Source: Paenibacillus algorifonticola
GTDB lineage: Bacteria; Bacillota; Bacilli; Paenibacillales; Paenibacillaceae
Direction: 5' to 3'
Length of the DNA: 36,876 nucleotides
Assembly (NCBI RefSeq): GCF_000971975.1
Contig: NZ_LAQO01000055.1
Span: 1-36,876, forward strand
Of this stretch, positions 18,319 through 26,577 are shown in pieces. The notes below the pieces were generated by a model. The model worked only from the letters and a program-made list of their open reading frames with translations. It ran no database searches and had not been told where the DNA came from. Each line of letters begins with the position of its first letter. Positions within the stretch are counted from its first letter, which is position 1. The translations under genes were made by a program, and so were the position numbers.

Positions 18319-19737
18319 CTACAGCTTGCGCTCCCGCCTGCGGGCAACTCCCGAAGCATAAGCCGCTTCAATGACCGCCTCTTTGACGCGATCCGCTACA
18401 TTCGGATTAAAAATGCTCGGAATGATGTAATATTCATTCAGCTCATCCTCGGTTACAACCGCTGCGATCGCGTGGGCGGCAGCGAGCTTCATTTCCTCCG
18501 TCACCCGCGAAGCCCGGCAGTCTAATACGCCGCGGAACAATCCGGGAAAGCATAATACATTATTGATCTGATTCGGATAATCCGACCGTCCCGTCGCAAT
18601 GACGCGCACAAGGCCTTCCGCCTCCTCCGGCGTAATTTCCGGCGTTGGATTTGCCATCGCGAACACAATGGCATCCTTCGCCATTTTGCGAACATCATCA
18701 GCCTTCAGCACGCCCGGCCCCGATACGCCGATAAAAATATCTGCGCCCGCAATGACTTCGCTCAACTTGCCCTGCTCCCGGTTCGGATTCGTATGCTCCG
18801 CATACCAACTCCACGCTTCATGCTCGTAGCTGTTGCCAGCCACGAGTGCGCCGTCACGGTCAACCCCGATGATGTTCCGCACACCTGCTGCTAACAAAAT
18901 CTTCGTGCAGGCAATTCCTGCCGCCCCTACGCCGCACAGCACAACCTTGCAATCTGCGAGCTGCTTGTCTGCCAGCTTGACCGCATTAATAAGGCCTGCA
19001 AGCAGCACGACAGCTGTACCATGCTGGTCATCGTGGAATACCGGAATATCCAGCTCCTCAATGAGACGCCTTTCAATTTCGAAGCAGCGTGGCGACGAAA
19101 TATCTTCGAGATTAATGCCGCCGAATGTGGGGGCAATGCGCTTAATGGTCGCAATAATCTCTTCCGTATCCTGTGTATCGAGGCAGATCGGGAAAGCATC
19201 GACTCCCGCGAGCTGTTTGAACAGCATCGCCTTGCCCTCCATAACCGGCATCGCTGCGAGCGGGCCGATATTGCCGAGCCCTAATACCGCGGTTCCGTCC
19301 GATACGACGGCAATCGTATTTCTTTTTATCGTGAGCGAGTGTGCCCGCTTCGGGCTTTCATGAATCGCCATGCATATATTCGCCACGCCCGGCGTGTACA
19401 CTCGCGATAGATCATCGCGCGTTTTAATCGTCATTTTTGGCGTTACTTCGATTTTGCCGCCCAAATGCATGAGAAAGGTTTGGTCCGATACTTGAAGCAC
19501 CTTTACGCCTGGCGACTTATTTAATACGCTTACAATTAACTCTTTGCGCTGCGTATCCGTAATATTGACCGTCACATCACGAATCGTCGATGTTTTGCTT
19601 GTCCCGCTGACATCAACGGCTACAATGTCGCCGCCCGCTTCCCCAATTGCCGTAGCAATCCGTCCAAAGGTTGACGTTTCCTTGTCCATTTCCAAACGCA
19701 ATACGATATTCGTGCTTCCCGTTGCTGGCACCGCCAT
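18319..19737 (-). CDS. NAD(P)-dependent malic enzyme with N-terminal ACT domain
   Basis: About 472 residues. I prefer the ATG at 19737 (MAVPATGSTN) because GGGAG lies about 10 bases upstream; an ATG at 19758 would add seven residues. It decarboxylates L-malate to pyruvate with reduction of NAD(P). Residues about 8-80 form an ACT domain (VLRLEMDKETSTFGRIATAI), a small-ligand sensing fold. The malic enzyme core follows: SRVYTPGVA, KRNTIAVVSDGTAVLGLGNIG, the metal-binding FHDDQHGTA and the Rossmann GVGAAGIACTKIL. The extra ACT domain makes it longer than the plain 400-residue malic enzymes such as YtsJ. It is the third gene after dctS and dctR on this strand, about 100 bases behind dctR. It would metabolise the C4-dicarboxylates imported by the divergent transporter. 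Confidence 0.93.
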   Translation of the reverse strand: MAVPATGSTNIVLRLEMDKETSTFGRIATAIGEAGGDIVAVDVSGTSKTSTIRDVTVNITDTQRKELIVSVLNKSPGVKVLQVSDQTFLMHLGGKIEVTPKMTIKTRDDLSRVYTPGVANICMAIHESPKRAHSLTIKRNTIAVVSDGTAVLGLGNIGPLAAMPVMEGKAMLFKQLAGVDAFPICLDTQDTEEIIATIKRIAPTFGGINLEDISSPRCFEIERRLIEELDIPVFHDDQHGTAVVLLAGLINAVKLADKQLADCKVVLCGVGAAGIACTKILLAAGVRNIIGVDRDGALVAGNSYEHEAWSWYAEHTNPNREQGKLSEVIAGADIFIGVSGPGVLKADDVRKMAKDAIVFAMANPTPEITPEEAEGLVRVIATGRSDYPNQINNVLCFPGLFRGVLDCRASRVTEEMKLAAAHAIAAVVTEDELNEYYIIPSIFNPNVADRVKEAVIEAAYASGVARRRERKL

Positions 19738-19840
19738 CCTGACCACACTCCCATGCAAACGCTTATGCGCTTGCTATTTGCCTTCATGTTAACGGTTACA
19801 TGAAAACGTGGGAAGCTTTTGACCATATTGTTGGTTTTGG

Positions 19841-20689
19841 TCATTTTGGTCTTTGCTGCAATACGTAGCGATTGATCGGACGCCCAACCCCGCCATAGTT
19901 GATTTCCAGCTTCACATAACCGCTCTTCTCCAAAAAATCCAAGTAACGCCGTGCCGTCACTCTGGCGATACCGATTCCCTCGGCTGCTTCCTCCGCGGAA
20001 ACCCCACCCTCCAAGCGATGCATGACCTCGACGATTTGCCGCAATGTAGCCGCATTAAGACCTTTCGGCAGGCTGCTTTGCTGCTCATCCAGCCCAGCAA
20101 GTCCGGCTTGCCTTGCTTGCCTTGTTTGTTCAGCTTGTCCAACTTGTCCTGCTGGCCCTGTTTGTCCAGCTTCCTGCTGCCCATAACCGTGCTTCTGCCC
20201 TTGCACCCAGTTTTCCCCACTCAGCAGCATTCGATCCAGCTCATCCTGGGTAACAGCATCTTCTGCTGCCAAGCTTTCGTGGCGGTCACGATAACGCTCC
20301 AATGTCTGGCGAATCCGCTCCAGCTTGAACGGCTTAATAATATAATCCATCGCGCCCCCGCGCAGCATTTCGCGAATCGTCTCCGGATCTTTTGCCGCCG
20401 TTACCACAATAACGTCAACCGGCATTGCCGCCGAACGCAGCTCCCGCAGCGCAGCCATCCCGTCCAGCGCTGGCATAAAAACATCGAGAAACACCAAATC
20501 CGGCTTCAGCTCTCGGATGAGACGCAAGCCCTCCTGCCCATTCCCCGCAATGCCCACGACCTGAAAACCGTCTACTTGCTCGACAAACTGCCGATTAACC
20601 TCCTGCACCATGGGATCATCTTCGATTAGCACCACTTTAAAAAAGCGTCCGTCTTGCCCCTTGTCCTTGTTCTCCGCCTTCACGTTCAT
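19841..20689 (-). CDS. dctR: DctR/CitT/DcuR-type response regulator with unusual Q/G/A-rich linker
   Basis: A 282-residue protein. Residues 17-135 are a receiver domain with the acidic pair EDD (23-25), phospho-acceptor Asp69 in VFLDVFMP, and conserved Thr/Lys (VVTAAKD, IIKPFK). Residues about 215-275 are a winged or HTH DNA-binding region (GVSAEEAAEGIGIARVTARRYLDFL) typical of the CitB/DcuR family. Between them is a roughly 45-residue low-complexity stretch rich in Gln, Gly, Ala and Arg (GQTGPAGQVGQAEQTRQARQ). It lengthens the protein by about 50 residues relative to the usual 225-235. The ATG overlaps the dctS stop as ATGA, so the pair is translationally coupled. It probably activates the divergent dctB and dctP genes and perhaps the malic enzyme gene. 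Confidence 0.9.
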   Translation of the reverse strand: MNVKAENKDKGQDGRFFKVVLIEDDPMVQEVNRQFVEQVDGFQVVGIAGNGQEGLRLIRELKPDLVFLDVFMPALDGMAALRELRSAAMPVDVIVVTAAKDPETIREMLRGGAMDYIIKPFKLERIRQTLERYRDRHESLAAEDAVTQDELDRMLLSGENWVQGQKHGYGQQEAGQTGPAGQVGQAEQTRQARQAGLAGLDEQQSSLPKGLNAATLRQIVEVMHRLEGGVSAEEAAEGIGIARVTARRYLDFLEKSGYVKLEINYGGVGRPINRYVLQQRPK

Positions 20690-22278
20690 CCGCCAGCTCC
20701 TCCCATCGGAAATGTTAGCTCAATAGCTGTGCCGCTTCCTGGCTCCGACTGAATGCGCAGCTCCCCATCGCCCTTATCGACGATGCTGCCCACCAAATAC
20801 AGTCCAATGCCGCGATTATCACTGCCTTTCGTTGTAAAACCCCGCTCAAGTACACGCGACTGCACCTCTATCGTCATGCCGCAGCCATTATCTTCAACAA
20901 GAATAGACAGCAGCTCTTCATCCTGCTCCATACTAACATAAATTTCCTTTTCTTCACGTTCTATTTGCGCCAGCGCATCAAAAGCATTTTCAATCAAATT
21001 GCCGATAAGCAGCACCATATCATGCTGATCCAGCATGACGGGGAATTGCTTTACCTCCATATGAGGATCAAGTTTAACCTGAATGCCCAGCTCCTTGCCC
21101 CGGCTGATTTTGCCAAGCAGCAGGCCCGCCAGGCTGTCATCGGCAATATGCTGATGCAGAAACTGCGTCAGCTCCTCCTGCTGACCGGAAATATCGTAAA
21201 CATATTGGAGCGCCTGCTCTTTTTTATCCAGCTGAAGCAGTCCGGCAATCGTGTGCAGCTTGTTGCTATGCTCATGGTTCTGCACCCGCAGCGCATCGAC
21301 GAACTCTCGCACACCCGTCAATTCCTCTGCCATACGTGCCACCTCGGTCCGATCTTGAAAAATCGCAATCGCTCCGATCATTTTTCCCTGCTCACGAATC
21401 GGAATACGATTGCTCCAAATCAGCGCATTGCCCACTCGCAGCTCCTGATTGAACACGGGACGATCCCGCTCCATAATTTCCGGCAGCCGAGTATCCGGCA
21501 GTACCTCGCGGATCGGCAAACCGACTACGTCGCGGGATACGCTGAAAATCTGCTTCGCCCGCTCATTAAAAATCGTAATCAGCTCAAAGCGGTCAATCGC
21601 AATGACCCCTTCATGCATCGCCTGAAAAGCCGCCGAGCGTTCCCCATACATGCGCGCAATTTCATGCGGCTCCAAATTGTACATTTGCCGTTTAATGTGA
21701 CGGGCAAGCAGCGCTGACCCGAATATCCCAAACAATAAAGCGATCAGCAGCGTGAGCACAATCGAGCTTTTCTGCTCCTCAATAAGCTTCGCCAGCCCTG
21801 GCAGCAGTCCACCCGCTACGACGACACCTACCTGCTCATGCGCCTCATTCATGATCGGGACATAAGCGCGCAGCGCAACGCCCGCCTCCCCCTTCACCTT
21901 GGACATATACGTATGTTCCGCAAAAGCCGCATCGGCGTCAGCCGAATCGAACCTGCCGCCAATCCTCGCCGCCAGCGGGTGTGACAGCCTCGTTCGGTTC
22001 ATATCCAGCACGACAACATACGCCACATTGTTTATGATGCGGATATTGTCCGCCACATGCGCAATCCAGCTTGCGCTATCCGGTTCATTGATCTGATTTT
22101 TAATGCTCGGCAGCTCTGCCACGGTGCGGGCGGTAATCAGCAGCCGCTGTTTAAGCTCGTCCTCCTTCATGCGGGTGACGCTCCCAATCACGACAATACC
22201 ACCGATAAGCAGCGAGAGGAGAACGAGTCCGAATGACAGCAAAATCATTTTCCAATAAATTCGCAGACGGCTGAGCAT
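20686..22278 (-). CDS. dctS: DctS/DcuS/CitA-type sensor histidine kinase for C4-dicarboxylates
   Basis: About 530 residues from the ATG at 22278 (MLSRLRIYWKM), which has AGGGAGGGG just upstream. An earlier in-frame ATG at 22356 adds 26 polar residues and lacks a good ribosome site. Two membrane segments (about 10-32 and 172-193) bracket an extracytoplasmic PAS-like sensor domain with an RIGGRF motif typical of citrate/dicarboxylate kinases. A cytoplasmic PAS domain (about 210-320) precedes the His box HEHSNKLHTIAGLLQL and a HATPase domain (NLIENAFDAL, DNGCGM, GIGLYLV). The dctB-like gene starts 115 bases away on the opposite strand, the layout expected if the binding protein acts as co-sensor. 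Confidence 0.92.
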   Translation of the reverse strand: MLSRLRIYWKMILLSFGLVLLSLLIGGIVVIGSVTRMKEDELKQRLLITARTVAELPSIKNQINEPDSASWIAHVADNIRIINNVAYVVVLDMNRTRLSHPLAARIGGRFDSADADAAFAEHTYMSKVKGEAGVALRAYVPIMNEAHEQVGVVVAGGLLPGLAKLIEEQKSSIVLTLLIALLFGIFGSALLARHIKRQMYNLEPHEIARMYGERSAAFQAMHEGVIAIDRFELITIFNERAKQIFSVSRDVVGLPIREVLPDTRLPEIMERDRPVFNQELRVGNALIWSNRIPIREQGKMIGAIAIFQDRTEVARMAEELTGVREFVDALRVQNHEHSNKLHTIAGLLQLDKKEQALQYVYDISGQQEELTQFLHQHIADDSLAGLLLGKISRGKELGIQVKLDPHMEVKQFPVMLDQHDMVLLIGNLIENAFDALAQIEREEKEIYVSMEQDEELLSILVEDNGCGMTIEVQSRVLERGFTTKGSDNRGIGLYLVGSIVDKGDGELRIQSEPGSGTAIELTFPMGGAGG

Positions 22279-22393
22279 CGCTTCCCCTCCCTGTTTGCTT
22301 CGTTTACGTTTTTTCTCTATTGTGAAATAATAAGGGTAAAATAGCAACTGCGGCAAACGCAGCTAATGTGGCAGAAAGGGAGGTGGTTCAAAA

Positions 22394-23434
22394 ATGAAAA
22401 CCGCAATCGGTATGATCAGCTTTATTGCTGTAGGTTTGCTGGCAGCCATTTTGTTCGGCTTTCGTCCCGAGGCGACCCGCTCACTTCCCTTTGATGAAGA
22501 ACAGACGGGGCTGAAAGAACGGATCGTCATTAAATTCAGCCATGTGGTTGCGGAAAATACACCGAAAGGGCTGGCGGCGACCCATTTCGCCAAGCTCGTC
22601 AAAGAAAAGACCGATGACGCCGTCGAAATTCAAGTTTTTCCGAACGGCATGCTGTACACCGAGGATACCGAGGTCGCAGCGCTCAAACGAGGAGATATCC
22701 AAATGATCGCTCCCGCCTACTCCAATCTCAGCGTCATTGACCCTGCATGGCTCATTATGGACTTGCCATTTGCTTTCGCTGATCAGCAGGCCGTTGATTC
22801 GGCGCTTGATAGCAAATTAGGCCAGCTATTATTTGCATCAATGGAGCAGCATCATATAAAGGGCGTTGCTTTCTGGAGCAACGGCTTCAAGCAAATGACC
22901 GATAGCGTCCGTCCGCTGCGGATTCCCGATGATTTTAAGGGGCTGAATTTTCGCATCTTGCCAAGCGATGTGCTGGTCAGCCAGTTTCAGGCGCTTGGTG
23001 CCACTACAGCCAAGATCCCCTTCAACGAAGTATTCGCAAGCTTAAAGAAAGGCATTGTAGATGGACAGGAAAATACGATATCCAACATTTTTACGAAGCA
23101 GCTTTACCAGACGCAGCATTATATGACGATTAGCAATCACGGCTATCTCGGCTATGGCGTGATGTTCAACGAAAGCTTCTGGGACGAGCTTCCACCGGGC
23201 ATTCAGGCCGAGCTGCAAAGCGCGCTTGTAGAAACAACCGAGTGGATGAAGCAAAACACAGCGGCGATGCAGGAGCAGCAGCTTCGTCAGCTCAAGCAAT
23301 CGAAGGATATTGACATCCATACGCTAACCCCGCAGGAGCGGGAGCAATGGGTGCAGGCTTTTCAGCCGATTTATGATCAATACCGAGAGATTATCGGGGA
23401 ACCGCTGATGAATGAAATCGCGCGACCGAAATAA
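22394..23434 (+). CDS. dctB: TRAP-type C4-dicarboxylate binding protein (DctB/DctP family)
   Basis: A 346-residue protein with GGGAGGTGG before the ATG. An N-terminal hydrophobic segment (residues 4-20) serves as signal or anchor, with no lipobox Cys. The rest is a TRAP solute-binding domain: IKFSHVVAENTPKGLAA, VFPNGMLYTEDTEV, the conserved Arg region GLNFRILPSDV, and GIVDGQENTISN. No TRAP membrane subunits (DctQ/DctM) are nearby. With DctS and DctR encoded divergently and a DctA-type symporter downstream, it matches the Bacillus subtilis dctB arrangement, where the binding protein assists ligand sensing by DctS. That role is inferred from context. Confidence 0.9.
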   Translation: MKTAIGMISFIAVGLLAAILFGFRPEATRSLPFDEEQTGLKERIVIKFSHVVAENTPKGLAATHFAKLVKEKTDDAVEIQVFPNGMLYTEDTEVAALKRGDIQMIAPAYSNLSVIDPAWLIMDLPFAFADQQAVDSALDSKLGQLLFASMEQHHIKGVAFWSNGFKQMTDSVRPLRIPDDFKGLNFRILPSDVLVSQFQALGATTAKIPFNEVFASLKKGIVDGQENTISNIFTKQLYQTQHYMTISNHGYLGYGVMFNESFWDELPPGIQAELQSALVETTEWMKQNTAAMQEQQLRQLKQSKDIDIHTLTPQEREQWVQAFQPIYDQYREIIGEPLMNEIARPK

Positions 23435-23460
23435 CCAAAACGAACAATATGACCGTATGC

Positions 23461-23490
23461 TTGTGACAGGGGCTCTCCTTCTTTTACAAT
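23461..23490 (+). promoter_or_regulatory. Candidate sigma-A promoter for the dicarboxylate symporter gene
   Basis: TTGTGA (23461-23466), an 18-base spacer and TACAAT (23485-23490). It lies between dctB and the symporter gene, so the symporter may be transcribed separately as well as by read-through. Confidence 0.5.
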
Positions 23491-23506
23491 GAGGACGCAA
23501 ACGAAA

Positions 23507-23520
23507 TTAAAGCGTTTTCA
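23507..23520 (+). promoter_or_regulatory. Candidate cre site (CcpA catabolite repression)
   Basis: ttaaagcgttttca closely matches the cre consensus TGWAARCGYTWNCW, missing mainly the second base. It lies about 17 bases after the candidate -10 box and 30 bases before the symporter ATG, a position suited to roadblock repression when sugar is abundant. Confidence 0.6.
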
Positions 23521-23549
23521 TTTTGATAAAAGAAAGTGGGGACCTCCTC

Positions 23550-24878
23550 ATGAAGCTGAAATTCAACCTGAAAAACCTAACCGTCCAAGTCGTGTGTGCT
23601 ATCGTTATTGGTATTTTATTCGGTCATTTCTTCCCGGAGTTTGGCGAGAAAATGAAAGTTCTTGCCGATGGATTCATTAAGCTGATCAAAATGGTCATTG
23701 CGCCCATCGTCTTTTTCACCGTCGTGAACGGCATTGCCAATATGGGCGATATGAAAAAAGTCGGCCGCATTGGCGGCAAGGCGCTGCTCTATTTTGAAAT
23801 TGTGACGACAGTAGCGCTTGCGATTGGTCTCCTCGTTGTCAATATCGTTAAGCCGGGCGCAGGCATTGATGCCAGCAAAGCAAGCGGCGACATTACGAAA
23901 TACACGGATGCAGCTGCCCAGTCCAGCCACAGCATGGTGGATTTTATACTCGGCATTATTCCGGATAACGTCATTTCGGCCATGGCTGGCGGCGACTTGC
24001 TGCCGATACTGCTGTTTGCGATTTTATTCGGCTTGTCGCTTACGGCGATGGGCGAGTCGGCAAAACCCGTTATCCAGCTGTTCGACAAGCTGTCCCATGG
24101 CTTTTTCGGCATCGTCAATATGATTATGAAGCTTTCACCGATTGCTGCCTTCGGCGCAATGTCCTACACAATCGGCAAATTCGGCATTGGCTCGCTGACC
24201 TCGCTGGGCAAGCTGATGGGCTCCGTCTATATTACGATGGCGCTGTTCATTATTATTGTGCTCGGCTCGATTGCCCGCTTTTATGGCTTTAGCATTTTCA
24301 GCTTTATCCGCTACATCAAGGATGAAATCTTCCTCGTGCTCGGCACTTCGTCCTCCGAATCGGCGCTGCCGCGCATGATGGATAAGCTTGAAAAATACGG
24401 CTGCTCCAAGCCGGTCGTAGGGCTCGTCGTTCCAACCGGCTACTCGTTCAACCTTGACGGTACGGCGATTTATTTGTCCATGGCCGCGATGTTCGTGGCT
24501 CAAGCATCCGGTGTTGAGATGTCGCTGTGGCAGCAAATTACGCTGCTCGGCATATTGATGCTGACGTCCAAGGGAGCCGCAGGCGTTACAGGCTCCGGGT
24601 TTATTACGCTGGCAGCGACGCTTGCCGCTTTCCCTAGTATTCCTGTTGCCGGTATGGCGCTGCTGCTCGGCGTTGATCGCTTCATGTCTGAAGCCCGCGC
24701 CATCACGAACCTGATCGGCAACGGCGTCGCAACCGTCGTCGTCGCCAAGATGGAAAATGAATTTCATCCGAACGGCGCGCCGGAAGCGGCTGTAACCGCG
24801 AAAGTCGAGCCTACTCCTGCTACTGCAAGCACGGGTCTCGGTGGAAATCTCGTTAAGCCAGCTGCAGAGCAGTCCTAA
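23550..24878 (+). CDS. dctP: DctA/DctP-type C4-dicarboxylate:cation symporter (DAACS family)
   Basis: About 442 residues from ATG 23550 (MKLKFNLKNLTVQ), preceded by GGGGA at 7 bases; an in-frame TTG at 23523 is less likely. It is an integral membrane protein with eight or so helices and two re-entrant hairpins. Family signatures are KMVIAPIVFFTVVNGIANM, the serine-rich hairpin GTSSSESALPRM, PTGYSFNLDGTAIY, SKGAAGVTGSGFI and DRFMSEARAITNLIGNGVAT. The Asn-Leu-Asp and Arg positions are those that bind substrate and cations in DctA-like proteins. It would import succinate, fumarate or malate. Placement next to dctB, dctS and dctR supports dicarboxylate over glutamate, which is the main alternative for this family. 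Confidence 0.92.
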   Translation: MKLKFNLKNLTVQVVCAIVIGILFGHFFPEFGEKMKVLADGFIKLIKMVIAPIVFFTVVNGIANMGDMKKVGRIGGKALLYFEIVTTVALAIGLLVVNIVKPGAGIDASKASGDITKYTDAAAQSSHSMVDFILGIIPDNVISAMAGGDLLPILLFAILFGLSLTAMGESAKPVIQLFDKLSHGFFGIVNMIMKLSPIAAFGAMSYTIGKFGIGSLTSLGKLMGSVYITMALFIIIVLGSIARFYGFSIFSFIRYIKDEIFLVLGTSSSESALPRMMDKLEKYGCSKPVVGLVVPTGYSFNLDGTAIYLSMAAMFVAQASGVEMSLWQQITLLGILMLTSKGAAGVTGSGFITLAATLAAFPSIPVAGMALLLGVDRFMSEARAITNLIGNGVATVVVAKMENEFHPNGAPEAAVTAKVEPTPATASTGLGGNLVKPAAEQS

Positions 24879-24923
24879 CTCTCAAATATGTTGCTTCAGT
24901 CTTAGTGGCAACAGTGAAAAAAA

Positions 24924-24965
24924 CTCAGCGCCTTGTCTTGGCAAGGCGCTGAGCTTTTCATTTTT
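24924..24965 (+). terminator. Rho-independent terminator after the symporter gene
   Basis: A perfect 12-pair stem ctcagcgccttg/caaggcgctgag (24924-24935 and 24942-24953) with a 6-base loop, followed by cttttcattttt. Runs of A on its left side make it possibly bidirectional. The next 90 bases up to 25051 are AT-rich with no gene seen. Confidence 0.9.
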
Positions 24966-25051
24966 ACAATCAGAGAAATTGAATTCTTTTTTCTATGTTA
25001 ACTGTATTTATATTTTATTTGGAGCATGTATACAACTGATCAAAACTAAAT

Positions 25052-25274
25052 TTAATACAATCCCTTAAATCTCATAATGAGCAAAAACACTCCAAGAACT
25101 ATAAATAAACTTCCAAGAACACGATGTACAATAACAGCAAACATTGTAGGCTCTTCTAGTGAAAAGGTGAAATTACCATTTTTAGATCTAAGCTAATGAA
25201 GACAAAAATATTAGTTTTCTTGGGATCATTACATTAAGAGTACCAACCACTATCAATAAAATTATGCCTACCAT
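25052..25274 (-). pseudogene. Frameshifted copy of the small membrane protein encoded at 28139-28363
   Basis: From ATG 25274 the frame reads MVGIILLIVVGTLNV, then PRKLIFLSSLA, and hits a stop. A second frame continues with RSKNGNFTFSLEEPTMFAV, then RVLGSLFIVLGVFLLIMRF, to a stop at 25052. Joined, they align along their full length with the intact protein at 28139-28363 (MFGIILVIAVGGLNVTI, KNGNFTIAPEEPSLF). Compared with the intact copy, two bases are missing at TCATTA(g)CTTAG, which causes the shift. It sits one base downstream of the RDD gene stop. Confidence 0.8.
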
Positions 25275-25275
25275 T

Positions 25276-25677
25276 CTATCTTCTCTCCATAATACTGATT
25301 TTTGAAATCAAATCTCCCACTCGTTTATTTTTCGTGAAAACCATCATAAATAAACCGATTGGAAGTAACCCATGATCAATAATTCTAGTCAAATTCCTTA
25401 TCACTATCCCTTTTTTACTGATTTTATCGTTATTTTCCGAATAAAGCGTCAAATTTAAAATCTTTTTACCTAATGTAATACCAAATAACAATTCAAAGAA
25501 AATGAAATAAATTATAATAAAACAGCAAAAAAGTATACTCAGTAAAATTGGATTTCTTAAAAAAAAGACCAATTTTACACTCCAAGTGTTAAATGAATAA
25601 TACATTATTGGCGCTACAAACACGCCGCATAGAGTTACATCGAGCAGGAATGCTATCATCCTCTTTAATAAATACAT
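25276..25677 (-). CDS. RDD-family membrane protein
   Basis: A 133-residue protein with AAGGAG 6 bases before the ATG. It has about three transmembrane helices and RDD-family signatures: KRMIAFLLDVTL near the N-terminus (Arg...Asp in helix 1), LGKKILNLTL after helix 2, IRNLTRIID in helix 3 and KRVGDLISKISI at the end. RDD proteins are small membrane proteins, often of unknown role; some are ion antiporters and some are found beside toxin or immunity genes. It was followed by a small membrane gene (now frameshifted), and a truncated remnant of the same gene pair lies at about 28.4 kb. Codon use is AT-rich, unlike the flanking housekeeping genes. Confidence 0.8.
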   Translation of the reverse strand: MYLLKRMIAFLLDVTLCGVFVAPIMYYSFNTWSVKLVFFLRNPILLSILFCCFIIIYFIFFELLFGITLGKKILNLTLYSENNDKISKKGIVIRNLTRIIDHGLLPIGLFMMVFTKNKRVGDLISKISIMERR

Positions 25678-25825
25678 CTTAATCTCCTTATTCCAATAAT
25701 TTGTTTATTTGTTGCTCCAATATCTGATTTCAATTGCAAATCATGCTTACATAGATGGTTGTGATGCCCAAATCTATTGTTCTCAAACGCCTGATTTTAT
25801 GGGCTTTCGTAATTTAGGATTAAAT

Positions 25826-26002
25826 TTACTTATCCTCTACCCCTCCCCAAGATAATATTGAAACTTCAAACCGTATTATTAATTTTGCTAAATCGTTTAA
25901 AACACTTGGTTGTAATTCAAAATACATTTGAGCCAAAACAGATTGTAGATATAACTTAATACAAATATCCTCAAAGGTTGTTTCAGTTATATATTTTTCA
26001 GA
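25826..26002 (-). pseudogene. Headless coding remnant (58 codons)
   Basis: A minus-strand frame opens directly after a stop (26003-26005) and runs 58 codons to TAA. It reads ETTFEDICIKLYLQSVL, then MYFELQPSVLNDLAKLIIRF, then WGGVEDK. It has no usable start codon or ribosome site. The composition is protein-like (amphipathic helices), so it looks like the 3' end of a lost gene, perhaps an immunity gene given its neighbours. I do not recognise the family. The rest of 25678-26166 shows only this remnant and a terminator hairpin. Confidence 0.5.
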
Positions 26003-26054
26003 TTACTGTAACTTTAAAACAAGTTTATGCAGAACAGTGAATACAGTTCACAGG

Positions 26055-26092
26055 CATAAAGAAACCACACGGAGCTTACACTCGCATGTGGT
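26055..26092 (-). terminator. Cassette terminator hairpin, copy 1
   Basis: The stem ccacac-ggag against ctc-gcatgtgg (26065-26091) is followed on the minus strand by TTTCTTTATG. It lies 75 bases after the putative immunity gene. A homologous hairpin of equal length lies at 27385-27411. Confidence 0.65.
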
Positions 26093-26166
26093 CGGATTAT
26101 TTCATATGAAATTATCTAAGAATATTATAATCTAACACATTATGAGAATGGTAATTTAGATGAATG

Positions 26167-26577
26167 TCATTCTATCGATTTCCATATTACCATGTGCTCT
26201 AAAAATCTGTCACCCTGTTCATTTTTTAATGAAAAGCAAAATGTAAGACCTTGCATATTATATTCGTTTTCCATTGAATCATACTCTAAATCTTCTATAT
26301 CTAAATCCTCTAAATCCATTAATGTTGAACCTATGCAAATCTTACTTAAGTATTTCCCTTTATAATCACCAAATACAGTTATCGTTGATAATTCTCCCGT
26401 TTTTTTCGATACAAAGAAGTGAATATTATCTATATCTATATCTATATTTATTGTATTCGAGCTCTCTGATATGACATAAGGAGATTCAATCACTTCAAGT
26501 AATTCCTCCAAACTACTCCCCAATTTATACTTCCCTACTCGCTCGCCTGCAACTATGTCACCGAAATTAACATTCAT
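26167..26577 (-). CDS. Putative immunity protein coupled to the orphan RHS toxin tip
   Basis: A 136-residue, strongly acidic protein (MNVNFGDIVAGERVGKYKLG, many Asp/Glu, pI clearly low). Its ATG overlaps the stop of the upstream RHS-tip gene as ATGA, giving translational coupling as usual for polymorphic toxin/immunity pairs. It has no signal peptide or membrane segment, so it is cytoplasmic. The segment KYKLGSSLEELLEVI, then two beta-hairpin-like stretches (IHFFVSKKTGELSTITVFG), resembles small immunity-like proteins, but I cannot name a family. The immunity role rests on position, size and acidity. A terminator hairpin follows. Confidence 0.7.
   Translation of the reverse strand: MNVNFGDIVAGERVGKYKLGSSLEELLEVIESPYVISESSNTINIDIDIDNIHFFVSKKTGELSTITVFGDYKGKYLSKICIGSTLMDLEDLDIEDLEYDSMENEYNMQGLTFCFSLKNEQGDRFLEHMVIWKSIE

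Noticed and set aside
22310..22393. A sigma-A promoter for dctB or dctS in the divergent gap
   Set aside because: TTGTGA and TAAAAT-like boxes exist but with wrong spacing; I could not defend a specific promoter.
24135..24767. A 210-codon minus-strand frame opposite the dicarboxylate symporter
   Set aside because: His/Arg/Gly-rich antisense shadow of a well-conserved transporter.
25665..25792. A 42-codon minus frame reading FGHHNHLCKHDLQLKSDIGA just before the RDD gene
   Set aside because: Protein-like, and maybe another cassette remnant, but it has no start, overlaps the RDD ribosome site and is too short to defend.
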